DNA of 64,000 nucleotides, from positions 62,001 through 126,000 of the forward strand of contig JAQWGN010000015.1 in assembly GCA_029238215.1 (NCBI GenBank), written 5' to 3'. The stretch's first letter is position 1. Each line of letters opens with the position of its first letter. The notes beneath the pieces were generated by a model. It was not told the origin of the DNA and did not search any database. It worked only from the letters and a program-made list of their open reading frames with translations. The stretch comes from Flavobacteriaceae bacterium. GTDB taxonomy: Bacteria; Bacteroidota; Bacteroidia; Flavobacteriales; Flavobacteriaceae. This document shows positions 27,645 to 37,630 of the stretch, one piece after another. Made by a program: the position numbers and the translations under genes.

Positions 27645-28875
27645 TCACATTTTACTGCTTTGCGCAGTATTAGCGACACTTTCATGTAGTCGCAATAAGG
27701 ATAAAGCGATTGAAACGATTACCCCTAACCCAGAGCCTGAAGTATTTTCCTTTGGATTTCGACTTAATGACTTTGAAGTAGTTAGGGATACAGTTCGCAA
27801 AGGAGATACCTTTGCAGATATTTTTCTTTCAAAAGGATTTAATTATCAGCAGATTTACGATATCAATAGAAAAACAAAGAAGCGTTATAATTTTAGAAAA
27901 ATCCAACCCAAAAGACCCTATTCATTTTTATTTGCAAAAGATTCTTTAGCAACTCCAGTTGCGTTTGTTTACCAACCATCCATGCTCGAATATGTGGTGG
28001 TACACCTCAAAGACTCCATCTATGCAGAACAAAACATAAAGGAAGTTAAATTACGCACTTTTGAAGCACAAGGTGTTATTACCAGTTCGTTATCTGAAAC
28101 CCTAGACGCCCAGCGCCTAAGCCCACTTTTGGCCTATGATTTATCTGATATATACGCTTGGAGTATCGATTTTTTCCGTTTAGAAAAAGGAGATCGATTC
28201 AAAATTGTTTATACCCAAAAATATGTAGATGATTCAATCTATGTTGGGCTAAATCGCATTCACGCTGCGTATTTTGAACACCGAAAAAATCCCTATTACG
28301 CGATTGAATTTGAATCGGATCCTGAAAAGGGTATTACGGAGTTTTTTGATGAAGATGGCAAAAATTTACGAAGGGCTTTCTTGCAATCACCAGTTCAATT
28401 CTCTCGAATTTCTTCTCGCTACAGTAAGCGTCGACGTATTTCGTATTATGGCAAAACAAAGCCGCATTACGGAACAGATTTTGCTGCTCCCGTCGGCACT
28501 CCAATTCGAGCTACCGCAAGCGGGACTGTTGTGGCCTCAGGGTATACCCGTGGTAACGGAAATTATGTCACGCTAAGACATAACGGCACCTATAGGACAC
28601 AATATTTACACATGAAAAAGCGGAAAGTTCGCAAAGGGCAAAATGTTCAGCAAGGCGACTTGATAGGCACTGTTGGCATGACCGGATATACTTCTGGACC
28701 ACATGTGTGTTATCGCTTTTGGAAAAACGGCAAACAAGTGGACCCCTTTAGACAAAAATTACCTGAAGCTAAGCCAATTGCTCCAGCATTAAAAAAACAA
28801 TATATGGTAGAGATGCAACCACTAAAAGAAGCACTAGACTGTATCGAGTTTCACCTTTCAGAACCAACATCATAA
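27622..28875 (+). CDS. M23 peptidoglycan DD-metallopeptidase, predicted lipoprotein
   Basis: A 417-residue protein. A lipobox ATLSC with Cys22 follows a hydrophobic segment, so it should be lipidated by LspA-dependent processing. Residues 50-200 hold an N-terminal LysM-like/OapA-type region (KGDTFADIFLSKGF), and the M23 endopeptidase is at about 275-380. Its motifs HYGTD (about 282) and GPHVCYRFW are those of Bacteroidota M23 enzymes, in which the second His of the usual HxH is Cys. It would cut peptide cross-bridges in the cell wall. The TTG at 27622 is the only plausible start, as an in-frame TAG lies at 27592-27594 with no ATG between. Confidence 0.82.
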   Translation: MKLLLKINHILLLCAVLATLSCSRNKDKAIETITPNPEPEVFSFGFRLNDFEVVRDTVRKGDTFADIFLSKGFNYQQIYDINRKTKKRYNFRKIQPKRPYSFLFAKDSLATPVAFVYQPSMLEYVVVHLKDSIYAEQNIKEVKLRTFEAQGVITSSLSETLDAQRLSPLLAYDLSDIYAWSIDFFRLEKGDRFKIVYTQKYVDDSIYVGLNRIHAAYFEHRKNPYYAIEFESDPEKGITEFFDEDGKNLRRAFLQSPVQFSRISSRYSKRRRISYYGKTKPHYGTDFAAPVGTPIRATASGTVVASGYTRGNGNYVTLRHNGTYRTQYLHMKKRKVRKGQNVQQGDLIGTVGMTGYTSGPHVCYRFWKNGKQVDPFRQKLPEAKPIAPALKKQYMVEMQPLKEALDCIEFHLSEPTS

Positions 28876-28876
28876 T

Positions 28877-30508
28877 ATGTCATTTACAAACACAAATCCA
28901 ACGGCTACAACAAGTTGGAAAAACCTAGAAAAACTCGCTGACAATAGAAGCACTTTACAAGCGTACTTTAATGCGGATTTAGAACGTGCTTCTGCATTTT
29001 CTATTGATTGGAATCAGTTTTTTGTGGATTATTCCAAAACCCATATCGATGCTGAGATTAAAGCAAGCTTGGTTTCACTTGCCAAGGAAGTAGGTTTAGA
29101 AGGTGCACGAGAGGCGTATTTTGGTGGCACAACGATCAATCAAACTGAAGGCCGTGCGGTGCTTCATACAGCTTTACGAGCAAAGAAAGATGCGGATATT
29201 CGCGTGGATGGGGCCAATGTTGTACCAGGAGTTTATGCTGTACGAAAAAAGATTCGTGCGTTTAGCGAGTCAATTATTGACGGTACTAAAAAAAGTAGTT
29301 CGGGACAGGCATTTACCGATGTAGTAAATATTGGAATCGGAGGGTCTGATTTGGGCCCCGCCATGATTACCGAAGCGCTAGGATATTATAAAAACCATCT
29401 TAATGTTCACTTTATTTCGAATGTAGACGGGGATCATGTGATGGAAGTCCTAAAAAAAGTGAACCCTAAGACCACACTATTCGTGGTTGTCTCCAAAACC
29501 TTTAGCACACAAGAGACATTGACCAATGCTACTACTGCCAAGCAGTGGCTGGTGAATGAATTAGGAGCGGCTGCTGTGGGAGATCATTTCGTAGCAGTGT
29601 CTACCAATCTTTCGGCTATTGAAGCTTTTGGCATTCAAGCTGAAAATGTATTTTCTATGAATGATTGGGTGGGAGGACGGTTTTCGTTGTGGAGCGCTGT
29701 TGGACTCTCGATTGCACTTGCTGTTGGCCCGGATAATTTTGAAGCATTGCTTGAAGGCGCCAACAATATGGATGAACATTTTGCAACTACTCCGTTAGAG
29801 AACAACATCCCTGTAATGTTAGCCCTAATTACTGTGTGGTACAACAACTTTTTGGATGCACAATCCGAAGCAATAATTCCATATTCGCAATACCTGCATC
29901 GCCTTCCGGCCTATTTGCAGCAAGGGATTATGGAAAGTAATGGAAAATCGGTTGACCGAGATGGCATACCGGTTACCTACGATACAGGGAATATTATTTG
30001 GGGCGAACCAGGGACCAACTCTCAACATGCATTTTTTCAGCTCATGCACCAAGGGACCAAATTGATACCAGCTCATTTTATTGGATTTACGAATCCGCTT
30101 CATGGAAACCAAGACCACCACGACAAGTTGATGGCCAATTTTTTTGCACAAACCGAAGCCTTGATGCAAGGTAAAACTGAGGCACAGGTTCGTGAAGAAT
30201 TGGAAAAAAAGGGAATTACAGGACAAGCGTTAGAAAAATTAGTTCCGTTTAAAATATTTCATGGAGATAATCCCACCACAACACTTCTTATTGAGAAATT
30301 AACCCCCAAAACATTAGGAGCACTTGTTGCTATGTATGAGCACAAGATTTTTGTTGAAGGTGTGGTATGGAATATTTACAGCTATGATCAATGGGGCGTA
30401 GAACTTGGAAAACAATTGGCCAATGTGATTCTTAAGGAGTTTTCTTCTAAGGAAGAAGTTTCCCATGATGCATCAACAGCACAATTACTTGCACGATACA
30501 AACGCTAG
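28877..30508 (+). CDS. pgi: Glucose-6-phosphate isomerase
   Basis: A 543-residue cytosolic isomerase that interconverts glucose 6-phosphate and fructose 6-phosphate. The phosphosugar-binding motif NIGIGGSDLGPAMI, the PGI signature GGRFSLWSAVGLSIAL and the catalytic region GTKLIPAHFIG with His further along are present; length is normal. The stop is 11 bases from the convergent recJ stop. The start lies 1 base after the M23 gene stop, so they are likely co-transcribed. It supplies fructose 6-phosphate for glycolysis and for amino-sugar and nucleotide-sugar synthesis used in the polysaccharide locus. Confidence 0.94.
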   Translation: MSFTNTNPTATTSWKNLEKLADNRSTLQAYFNADLERASAFSIDWNQFFVDYSKTHIDAEIKASLVSLAKEVGLEGAREAYFGGTTINQTEGRAVLHTALRAKKDADIRVDGANVVPGVYAVRKKIRAFSESIIDGTKKSSSGQAFTDVVNIGIGGSDLGPAMITEALGYYKNHLNVHFISNVDGDHVMEVLKKVNPKTTLFVVVSKTFSTQETLTNATTAKQWLVNELGAAAVGDHFVAVSTNLSAIEAFGIQAENVFSMNDWVGGRFSLWSAVGLSIALAVGPDNFEALLEGANNMDEHFATTPLENNIPVMLALITVWYNNFLDAQSEAIIPYSQYLHRLPAYLQQGIMESNGKSVDRDGIPVTYDTGNIIWGEPGTNSQHAFFQLMHQGTKLIPAHFIGFTNPLHGNQDHHDKLMANFFAQTEALMQGKTEAQVREELEKKGITGQALEKLVPFKIFHGDNPTTTLLIEKLTPKTLGALVAMYEHKIFVEGVVWNIYSYDQWGVELGKQLANVILKEFSSKEEVSHDASTAQLLARYKR

Positions 30509-30519
30509 TGGCTTTTAGT

Positions 30520-32208
30520 TTATTGAATATCCTTTATTCGAAGCTGTAACGAAACATTCCCCTGCCAGGTATTTTCTTCCAAAGCGAATGCAACCTGCAA
30601 GGGGCTCCCTGATTTCAGTAAATGGATAGAACTTCCAAGGCCAAATCCAATAGCGTCTATAGCATTGCTCTTCCCTTGACTAAGTCGTGCTTTTAGGTGC
30701 GTTTTATCGTTGCCTATTAATTTTGCAGAACCACGATCTGTAATCCCTTTAGCGAAAAATACGGGACTTCTGTTTTCCGGTCCAAAAGGCTCCATTTGCT
30801 TAAGCAGCCGTAATAATTTGGGCGATATTGCGTCGAATGAAAGCGCTGCATCAACATCTAAGACACGCTCTTTTTGCTCAGGCATTATAGTCTTTTTCAC
30901 TTCAGCGTCAAATGCTTTTTTAAACGCCTCGTATTCATTTTCTTTTAGTGTAACCCCAGCAGCATATTTGTGCCCACCAAATTGAATAATATGTGCACTA
31001 CAGGCTTCAATGGCCTTATACACATCAAATCCATGAACTGAGCGAGCAGATGCCGCTAGGACCCCTTCGCTTGCGCGCGTAAAAACAAGTGTAGGTCTGT
31101 AATATGTTTCAATAAGCCTTGAAGCAACGATGCCAATAACTCCTTTGTGCCAGTGCGAGGCATAGACAACAGTTGTCACACGGTTATGCTCATTATTTTC
31201 CTCAATTTGCGTTAAAGCTTCTTGCGTAATTTCTTGTTCTACCGTTCGGCGAGATGTGTTAAAGATCTCAATTTCTTTTGCCATATGTTGTGCCAAATCC
31301 TCCGTGGGAGCCAACATCAATTCTACGGCATAAAGCCCGTGCTTCATGCGCCCTGCGGCATTAATTCTGGGCGCAATACCAAAGACCACATCTGAAATGA
31401 GTTGTTCGCTAGGCTTATCTCGCATGAGGGCTTTTAGCCCCGGTCTCGCATTTTCATTGAGCCGTTGAAGCCCCAAAAATGCTAAGGCTCTATTTTCATT
31501 CGTGATGGGCACAATGTCTGCTGCTATTGCTACAGCAACAAAATCCAAATATTCAATCAATAAATTCTTACCTCCTCCTTGCTGCGCAATAATCCCTTGT
31601 ATTAACTTAAACCCAACACCACACCCACAAAGCTCTTTGTAAGGATATTTGCAAACGCTACGTTTGGGATCCAAAACTGCAAAAGCTTCTGGCAGGATTT
31701 TTCCTGGCGTATGGTGATCACAAACAATGACATCTATTCCTAAGGATTTTGCGTAGGCAATTTGTTCGATGGCTTTAATTCCACAGTCTAAGGCGATCAT
31801 ACAGCGAATGTTCTGCTTGTGGGCAGCATCAATTCCCTGTATTGAAAGACCGTATCCTTCTGCATATCGATCCGGAATATATGGCGTAGCATCAACATTC
31901 TGACTACGTAAAAAATGGGTAAGCATACTTACTGAAGTGGTTCCATCTACGTCATAATCGCCATAGACCATAATGGGCTCTTTTTGATTTATAGCTAGTT
32001 GAACCCGACCTACGGCTTTTGCCATGTCTTGCATTAAGAAAGGGTCGTGAAGTTGCTCCCAATTTGGTCTAAAAAAAGCTTTGGCTTCCTCAAATGTTGA
32101 GATGCCACGTTGTACTAATAATACAGCAACAACCTTAGAAACACCGAGGCATTCCATGAGATGCTCAACACGTTCATTTTCTGGAGTTGTTTTTATTTTC
32201 CAACGCAT
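30520..32208 (-). CDS. recJ: Single-stranded-DNA-specific exonuclease RecJ
   Basis: About 562 residues from ATG 32208. The DHH phosphoesterase core carries YGDYDVDGTTSVSML and CDHHTPG, both providing metal ligands, and the DHHA1 domain has QFGGHKYAAGVTL. A C-terminal OB fold follows. RecJ degrades single-stranded DNA from the 5' end in recombination and mismatch repair. An upstream in-frame ATG nine codons earlier lies inside rsmI; the ATG at 32208, one base past the rsmI stop, fits the conserved MRWKIK start. The gene follows rsmI in an apparent operon. Confidence 0.93.
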   Translation of the reverse strand: MRWKIKTTPENERVEHLMECLGVSKVVAVLLVQRGISTFEEAKAFFRPNWEQLHDPFLMQDMAKAVGRVQLAINQKEPIMVYGDYDVDGTTSVSMLTHFLRSQNVDATPYIPDRYAEGYGLSIQGIDAAHKQNIRCMIALDCGIKAIEQIAYAKSLGIDVIVCDHHTPGKILPEAFAVLDPKRSVCKYPYKELCGCGVGFKLIQGIIAQQGGGKNLLIEYLDFVAVAIAADIVPITNENRALAFLGLQRLNENARPGLKALMRDKPSEQLISDVVFGIAPRINAAGRMKHGLYAVELMLAPTEDLAQHMAKEIEIFNTSRRTVEQEITQEALTQIEENNEHNRVTTVVYASHWHKGVIGIVASRLIETYYRPTLVFTRASEGVLAASARSVHGFDVYKAIEACSAHIIQFGGHKYAAGVTLKENEYEAFKKAFDAEVKKTIMPEQKERVLDVDAALSFDAISPKLLRLLKQMEPFGPENRSPVFFAKGITDRGSAKLIGNDKTHLKARLSQGKSNAIDAIGFGLGSSIHLLKSGSPLQVAFALEENTWQGNVSLQLRIKDIQ

Positions 32209-32209
32209 A

Positions 32210-32905
32210 TCAAGCCCCTTCAACAATAAGCACAAACTCTCCTTTGGGAGGGTGTTCTGTAAAATGTTCTTTCAGTGATGCTAGAGATCCGCGCACGGTT
32301 TCTTCAAACTTTTTAGTCAGTTCTCTTGAAGCACTTGCTTTCCGTTCTTTTCCAAGGACATCAGCAAGCTGCGTTAGTGTTTTTACGATTCGGTGTGGAG
32401 ATTCATAAAAAACCAATGTTCTAGTTTCTTCGGCCAATGCAGTAAGCCTTGTTTGTCGCCCTTTTTTTTGGGGAAGAAAACCTTCAAAAACAAAGCGTTC
32501 TGAGGGTAATCCGCTAAGCGTAAGCGCTGGTATAAGCGCCGTAGCTCCAGGAAGCGCATGAACGGGAATTCGTTGTTCTAAGCAACTACGAACCAATAAA
32601 AAACCAGGGTCTGAAATTCCAGGGCTTCCTGCATCAGAAATTAAAGCGATTTTTTTCCCCTGAGAAAGTTCAAGAGTAATTGTTGATACCGCTTTATGTT
32701 CATTATGCATATGATACGAACGCATTGGGGAACTAATATCATAATGTTTTAGAAGTTTCCCAGAAGTACGGGTGTCTTCTGCTAAGATTAAATCAGCCGA
32801 ACGAAGAACATCTAAGGCTCTAAGCGTGATATCAGCTAGATTTCCAATAGGCGTAGGCACGAGCCACAATCCCCAATCGTCTGTATGTTCTATTTGGTTT
32901 TCCAA
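32210..32905 (-). CDS. rsmI: 16S rRNA (cytidine1402-2'-O)-methyltransferase
   Basis: A 231-residue SAM-dependent methyltransferase of the tetrapyrrole-methylase fold. The N-terminus has LVPTPIGNLADITLRALDVL, the classic RsmI motif, followed by DTRTSGKLLKHY, SDAGSPGISDPG and a LPGATALIPAL segment that binds SAM. It 2'-O-methylates C1402 in the ribosomal P site. The stop TGA is one base from the recJ ATG. The previous gene, a hypothetical protein, starts upstream with 16 bases between. Confidence 0.93.
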   Translation of the reverse strand: MENQIEHTDDWGLWLVPTPIGNLADITLRALDVLRSADLILAEDTRTSGKLLKHYDISSPMRSYHMHNEHKAVSTITLELSQGKKIALISDAGSPGISDPGFLLVRSCLEQRIPVHALPGATALIPALTLSGLPSERFVFEGFLPQKKGRQTRLTALAEETRTLVFYESPHRIVKTLTQLADVLGKERKASASRELTKKFEETVRGSLASLKEHFTEHPPKGEFVLIVEGA

Positions 32906-32921
32906 TGGCTTATGATAAAAC

Positions 32922-33368
32922 TTATGCCTTGTATAGGCTATTTATATAATCAATAAAAGCACGCACTTCTTTTTCTTTTTCACTCCAATCATAATCAGGT
33001 TGCACCTGCTTCTTGATAAAGAGCTGTGCTTCTTCTGCATTTTCTTTGGAGTTTAGCATAGACATAATACGCTGATAGTCTGTATTATTCCCCTCAAAAA
33101 GACTGTCAACAAACACATCTTCAACAGTTTTGAATTCCGCTTCTACTACAGGTTCTTGTAACGCTTGTTCCAATGCTGTAGGTGCTGGTTTTATTTCATT
33201 CACAGGAGGGCTTATGTTTGTCTCTTTAGGAGCGAGGAGGGCAATAATTTCTTGAGCTTTTTGATGGATTTCCTCATCGCTTATTCTATTACGCTTACGT
33301 AAAATTTCGTGCGCTAAACTCATCAAAGCAGCTTCAGAGGTTTTTTGAATAACTTTTTTTTCCATCAT
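32922..33368 (-). CDS. Hypothetical acidic helical protein
   Basis: I do not recognise this 148-residue protein. It is acidic and predicted mostly helical: residues 1-50 form a helix-rich segment (SEAALMSLAHEILRKRNRIS), a proline-rich linker covers about 50-75, and residues 85-148 form a second helical block ending in AFIDYINSLYKA. There is no signal peptide or membrane segment, so it should be cytoplasmic. Codon use looks normal, and it is the first gene upstream of rsmI on the minus strand, divergent from tdk. Two adjacent ATG codons (33368 and 33365) could start it. A role linked to ribosome or nucleotide metabolism can only be guessed. Confidence 0.6.
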   Translation of the reverse strand: MMEKKVIQKTSEAALMSLAHEILRKRNRISDEEIHQKAQEIIALLAPKETNISPPVNEIKPAPTALEQALQEPVVEAEFKTVEDVFVDSLFEGNNTDYQRIMSMLNSKENAEEAQLFIKKQVQPDYDWSEKEKEVRAFIDYINSLYKA

Positions 33369-33390
33369 AATTTTTGCTGTCTAAATTTAA

Positions 33391-33398
33391 TACTTTTG
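33391..33398 (+). promoter_or_regulatory. -7 box for tdk
   Basis: TACTTTTG, exact TAnnTTTG match, 45 bases before the tdk ATG. A TTTTTG occurs 14 bases upstream, closer than the usual 19. Confidence 0.5.
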
Positions 33399-33443
33399 AA
33401 TGGTTTGTGCATAGAAAAGCGCAACAAGTATAAAACAACAACA

Positions 33444-34085
33444 ATGTTTCTTGAAAACACACCACATCAAAAGGAATCGTTTGGCTGGATTGAAGTCATA
33501 ACAGGCTCTATGTTTTCGGGTAAAACAGAAGAACTTATACGTCGATTAAAACGGGCAACCTTTGCCAAGCAAAACGTTACTATATTCAAACCCGAGATTG
33601 ACAGCCGTTACGATCAAAATAAGGTAGTATCACACGATGCTAACGAAATTATGTCAACAGCAGTACCCGCAGCTACAAATATTCGCCTTTTGGCAGATAA
33701 TTGTGATGTGGTAGGTATTGATGAAGCACAATTTTTTGACGACGAAATTGTTCGGGTATGTAATGATTTGGCAAATCGAGGGATTCGTGTTATTGTAGCG
33801 GGACTTGATATGGATTTTAAAGGAAATCCATTTGGTCCTATGCCACAGCTTATGGCAATTGCAGAGCACGTTACTAAAGTACATGCTATTTGCACCCGGA
33901 CAGGACAGCTTGCGAACAATAGCTTTAGAAAAAACGAGAATGAACGCTTGGTTATGTTAGGAGAAACAGAAGAATATGAGCCGCTTAGTCGCGCAGCTTT
34001 TTACAAGGCGATGCTAAGTGAGAAGGTTCGTAAAATGGATGTAATCGTTGAAGAAATACACCCTAATAAAAGTAAAAAGGCCTGA
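33444..34085 (+). CDS. tdk: Thymidine kinase, TK1 type
   Basis: A 213-residue kinase that phosphorylates thymidine. Walker A is GSMFSGKTEE (21-30), GIDEAQFF (91-98) supplies the catalytic acid and LDMDFKGNPFG (121-131) follows. The lasso region normally has four zinc ligands, two in CxxC and two in CxxH; here only Cys150 in AICTRTGQLA remains and the later pair is replaced by Ser and Phe (LSRAAFYK), so structural zinc is probably absent. An in-frame TTG or ATG 100 bases upstream would add an unusual extension, so ATG 33444 is preferred. The alr gene follows 5 bases later. Confidence 0.92.
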   Translation: MFLENTPHQKESFGWIEVITGSMFSGKTEELIRRLKRATFAKQNVTIFKPEIDSRYDQNKVVSHDANEIMSTAVPAATNIRLLADNCDVVGIDEAQFFDDEIVRVCNDLANRGIRVIVAGLDMDFKGNPFGPMPQLMAIAEHVTKVHAICTRTGQLANNSFRKNENERLVMLGETEEYEPLSRAAFYKAMLSEKVRKMDVIVEEIHPNKSKKA

Positions 34086-34090
34086 GTCTT

Positions 34091-35191
34091 ATGAGTGAAA
34101 CCTTACTTGAAATACACCTTCCTCATTTAAAGCATAATTATCATTTCCTGAAAAATCGCTTAACACCAACCACAAAACTTTTGGCTGTAGTTAAAGCCTT
34201 TGGATATGGAAGCGATGCTGTTGCAGTTGCCAAATGTCTTGCTCAAGAAGGAGTTGATTATTTTGGGGTTGCTTATGTAAATGAAGGGATACACCTTCGT
34301 AAAGCAGGAATTACTAAACCCATTTTAGTCTTACATCCACAGCGTATTAATTTGCAAAAACTAATAGCACACGATTTAGAGCCAAGTATATATAGTCAAA
34401 GATTGTTCGAGGCTTTTTTAGCGGAATTAAAACAAGCTGGTAAAAAGAATTACCCCATTCACTTAAAGTTTAATACAGGCTTAAATAGGTTAGGCTTAAA
34501 TCCAGATGAGTGTTTATCCATCTTAACCCAATTGGAAAACAGCAAAGAACACATGCGTTTGCAAGGAGTGTTTTCGCATTTGGCGGCATCAGACGATTTG
34601 ACAGAAGACCCTTTTACTACTTCACAGTTAAATACGTTTAAGCGGGTTGTTGACTTGGTAAAGCCGAAACACCCCAATGCTATTGTACATACACTTAACA
34701 CATCAGGGGTAATTCATTATCCACATGCGCAATATGATATGGTTCGTACAGGGATAAGTCTCTATGGCTATGGAAACGCAGCTGAAGTAGATGCTCAATT
34801 AAAACCGGTACTAAGACTTACAACTATAATTTCTCAAATACACCACCTTGAAGCTGGAGATTCGCTGGGATACAACCGTGGGTTTATTGCAGAAAAATCC
34901 ACACAAACAGCTACGTTACCGCTAGGGCATGCCGATGGAATTGGCCGTATATATGGAAACGGGAATGGCTTTGTATTCATTCATGGAAAAAAAGCACCTA
35001 TTCTAGGTAATGTGTGTATGGATATGATTATGGTAGATGTTACTAACATCGATTGTGAAGAAGGAGATGAGGTGCTTGTCATTGGTCCAAATGCTACAGC
35101 TGAGAACTTGGCGAACTCCGCAGGAACCATTTCTTATGAACTTATTACGGGGCTTTCACAACGAATCCAACGTCGTATAATTACAGAATAG
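34091..35191 (+). CDS. alr: Alanine racemase
   Basis: A 366-residue PLP racemase making D-alanine for peptidoglycan. The PLP lysine is K35 in AVVKAFGYGSDA, and the catalytic Tyr is in SLGYNRGF (about 260). The N-terminal TIM barrel and C-terminal beta-domain are complete (VCMDMIMVDVT, then SYELITGLSQRI). It follows tdk closely and ends 95 bases before asd, which has its own promoter. Together with asd it links to cell-wall and lysine/DAP supply. Confidence 0.94.
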   Translation: MSETLLEIHLPHLKHNYHFLKNRLTPTTKLLAVVKAFGYGSDAVAVAKCLAQEGVDYFGVAYVNEGIHLRKAGITKPILVLHPQRINLQKLIAHDLEPSIYSQRLFEAFLAELKQAGKKNYPIHLKFNTGLNRLGLNPDECLSILTQLENSKEHMRLQGVFSHLAASDDLTEDPFTTSQLNTFKRVVDLVKPKHPNAIVHTLNTSGVIHYPHAQYDMVRTGISLYGYGNAAEVDAQLKPVLRLTTIISQIHHLEAGDSLGYNRGFIAEKSTQTATLPLGHADGIGRIYGNGNGFVFIHGKKAPILGNVCMDMIMVDVTNIDCEEGDEVLVIGPNATAENLANSAGTISYELITGLSQRIQRRIITE

Positions 35192-35240
35192 TTATAAATA
35201 TAACAATTTGTTAATTTTTTGATAAAGCCTTTATTCTATG

Positions 35241-35270
35241 TTGGTTTAAATGACTTATGCCGTACATTCG
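35241..35270 (+). promoter_or_regulatory. Promoter of asd with both -33 and -7 elements
   Basis: TTG at 35241-35243 is followed after exactly 19 bases by TACATTCG (35263-35270), a one-base variant of TAnnTTTG. The start of asd is 16 bases downstream. This is one of the clearest two-part promoters in the window. Confidence 0.6.
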
Positions 35271-35286
35271 CAGCAAAATTTAAATT

Positions 35287-36273
35287 ATGCGTGTAGCTGT
35301 AGTTGGTGCAACCGGAATGGTTGGTGAAGTAATGTTACAAGTTTTGGCCGAGCGTCAGTTTCCTATTAGTGAATTAATTCCCGTAGCGTCGGCACGCTCA
35401 GTTGGAAAAAAATTAGACTACAACGGAAATACGTATACGGTTGTTGGCTTAGAGGACGCCGTCAGCATGAAGCCTGATGTAGCGTTGTTTTCCGCTGGCG
35501 GAGAGACTTCTTTAACTTGGGCTCCTAAGTTTGCAGAAGTAGGCTGTACAGTTATTGATAATTCTTCGGCTTGGCGAATGCATCCAGACCATAAACTAAT
35601 TGTCCCTGAAATTAATGCAAACGAGCTTACGGCTGAAGATAAAATTATCGCAAACCCAAATTGCTCTACCATTCAAATGGTAATGGCACTGGCACCAATT
35701 CACAAAGCTTTTGGAATTGAGCGGGTTGTTGTTTCTACCTATCAATCTATCACAGGAACGGGTGTTAAAGCTGTCCAACAACTTGAAAATGAATACAAGG
35801 GTATCAAAGGGGATAAGGCTTATCCGCATGCGATTCATCGAAACGCATTGCCTCATTGTGATGTGTTTTTAGACAATGATTACACCAAAGAGGAAATGAA
35901 ACTGGTTAACGAAACACATAAAATATTAGATCCTAATATCCGTGTTACAGCCACAGCAGTACGAATTCCAGTAGTTGGGGGACACAGTGAGGCGATTAAC
36001 CTTACGCTTACTAAGCCTGTAAATGTTGATGAAGTTCGTAGATTACTATCTGCATCACCAGGTGTAGTAGTACAAGATAATTTAGAGGCCAACGACTATC
36101 CGATGCCTCTAGCCGCTCACGGAAAGGACGAAGTTTTTGTAGGTCGTATCCGAAAAGATAATTCTCAAGAAAATGGACTCAACCTTTGGATTGTAGCAGA
36201 CAACCTCCGCAAAGGAGCTGCTACAAATACGGTTCAAATTGCAGAATATTTAGCTGCAGAAAACTTGATATAG
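35287..36273 (+). CDS. asd: Aspartate-semialdehyde dehydrogenase
   Basis: A 328-residue NADPH enzyme that reduces aspartyl phosphate to aspartate semialdehyde for threonine, methionine, lysine and diaminopimelate synthesis. GATGMVGEVML (8-18) is the dinucleotide motif; the catalytic Cys126 is in NPNCSTIQM and the base His is in GGHSEAIN (about 235). The length is normal. It is monocistronic, facing the accC stop with one base between. Its promoter is well defined. Confidence 0.95.
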   Translation: MRVAVVGATGMVGEVMLQVLAERQFPISELIPVASARSVGKKLDYNGNTYTVVGLEDAVSMKPDVALFSAGGETSLTWAPKFAEVGCTVIDNSSAWRMHPDHKLIVPEINANELTAEDKIIANPNCSTIQMVMALAPIHKAFGIERVVVSTYQSITGTGVKAVQQLENEYKGIKGDKAYPHAIHRNALPHCDVFLDNDYTKEEMKLVNETHKILDPNIRVTATAVRIPVVGGHSEAINLTLTKPVNVDEVRRLLSASPGVVVQDNLEANDYPMPLAAHGKDEVFVGRIRKDNSQENGLNLWIVADNLRKGAATNTVQIAEYLAAENLI

Positions 36274-36274
36274 C

Positions 36275-37621
36275 CTATTGTTGGTCTTCCATTTCAAAGG
36301 ATTCCATAAACTTGGTCGTATAATCTCCTGCTACATAATCGGGGTGGTCCATTAACTGACGGTGAAATGGAATCGTAGTTTTTATTCCTTCAATCACAAA
36401 TTCATCTAGAGCTCGCTTCATTTTACTAATGGCCTCTTCACGAGTTTGTGCGGTTGTAATTAACTTAGCAATCATGGAATCGTAATGTGGAGGGATCATA
36501 TACCCACTATAAACATGCGTATCAAGCCGGACACCATGCCCACCTGGTGTATGCAGCGTTTTTATCATTCCAGGAGAAGGTCTAAAATCGTTGTAGGGAT
36601 CTTCAGCGTTTATTCTACACTCAATAGAGTGTAATTCTGGAAAGTAGTTTTTTCCTTCAATTGGAATTCCTGCGGCTACTTTTATTTGCTCAGCAATCAA
36701 GTCAAAATTGATTACTTGTTCAGTTATAGGATGCTCTACCTGGATTCGAGTATTCATTTCCATAAAGTAGAAGTTACGATGCTTATCCACCAAAAACTCT
36801 ACGGTACCTGCACCTTCATATTTGATATACTCGGCGGCCTTTACAGCAGCAGCACCCATATCCTTACGAAGTTTATCGGTCATAAAAGGACTAGGAGTTT
36901 CTTCTGTTAATTTTTGATGACGTCGCTGAACAGAGCAATCACGTTCAGACAAATGACATGCTTTTCCAAAAGAGTCTCCCACAATTTGTATTTCGATATG
37001 CCTTGGCTCTTCAATGAGCTTTTCCATATACATGTCGTCGTTACCAAAGGCAGCTTTAGATTCTTGTCGCGCGTCTTCCCAAGCCTTCTCTAGGTTTTCC
37101 TCACTCCAAACAGCACGCATTCCTTTTCCGCCACCACCAGCAGTGGCCTTTAACATAACGGGATACCCTACTTCCTTAGCAAGTTTTATACAGTCTTTAA
37201 AAGAATCAATAATTCCTTCAGAACCCGGTATGGTTGGAACGCCTGCTTCTTTCATGGTAGCTTTAGCCGTTGCTTTATCACCCATTTGTTGGATCATTTG
37301 AGCAGAAGCCCCAATAAATTTGATTTTATGCTCTTCGCAGATTTTAGAAAACTTAGCGTTTTCTGACAAAAAACCATAGCCCGGATGAATGGCATCTGCA
37401 TTGGTGATTTCTGCAGCAGCAATAATATTAGGTATTTTCAAATAAGACTCACTACTTGCAGCGGGGCCAATACAGACTGCTTCATCAGCGAATCGTATGT
37501 GTAAACTATCGGCATCCGCTTTGGAATAAACTGCTACTGTTTTGATTCCCATTTCGCGGCATGTTCTAATAACACGCAGTGCGATTTCGCCTCTATTGGC
37601 GATTAGAATTTTTTTAAACAT
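36275..37621 (-). CDS. accC: Biotin carboxylase subunit of acetyl-CoA carboxylase
   Basis: A 448-residue ATP-grasp enzyme that carboxylates biotin on AccB using bicarbonate and ATP. The N-terminal domain begins [17 protein letters not shown], the glycine-rich ATP loop is [18 protein letters not shown] (active-site E and R) is complete, and the C-terminal domain is intact. It lies 9 bases downstream of accB and 3 genes downstream of rpmF. With AccB and FabH this forms the fatty-acid initiation block. Confidence 0.95.
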   Translation of the reverse strand: MFKKILIANRGEIALRVIRTCREMGIKTVAVYSKADADSLHIRFADEAVCIGPAASSESYLKIPNIIAAAEITNADAIHPGYGFLSENAKFSKICEEHKIKFIGASAQMIQQMGDKATAKATMKEAGVPTIPGSEGIIDSFKDCIKLAKEVGYPVMLKATAGGGGKGMRAVWSEENLEKAWEDARQESKAAFGNDDMYMEKLIEEPRHIEIQIVGDSFGKACHLSERDCSVQRRHQKLTEETPSPFMTDKLRKDMGAAAVKAAEYIKYEGAGTVEFLVDKHRNFYFMEMNTRIQVEHPITEQVINFDLIAEQIKVAAGIPIEGKNYFPELHSIECRINAEDPYNDFRPSPGMIKTLHTPGGHGVRLDTHVYSGYMIPPHYDSMIAKLITTAQTREEAISKMKRALDEFVIEGIKTTIPFHRQLMDHPDYVAGDYTTKFMESFEMEDQQ

Positions 37622-37630
37622 AGGTATGAT

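Noticed and set aside
29825-30226. Minus-strand open frame within pgi
   Set aside because: Antisense to well-conserved pgi, with no domain and no promoter; treated as a shadow.
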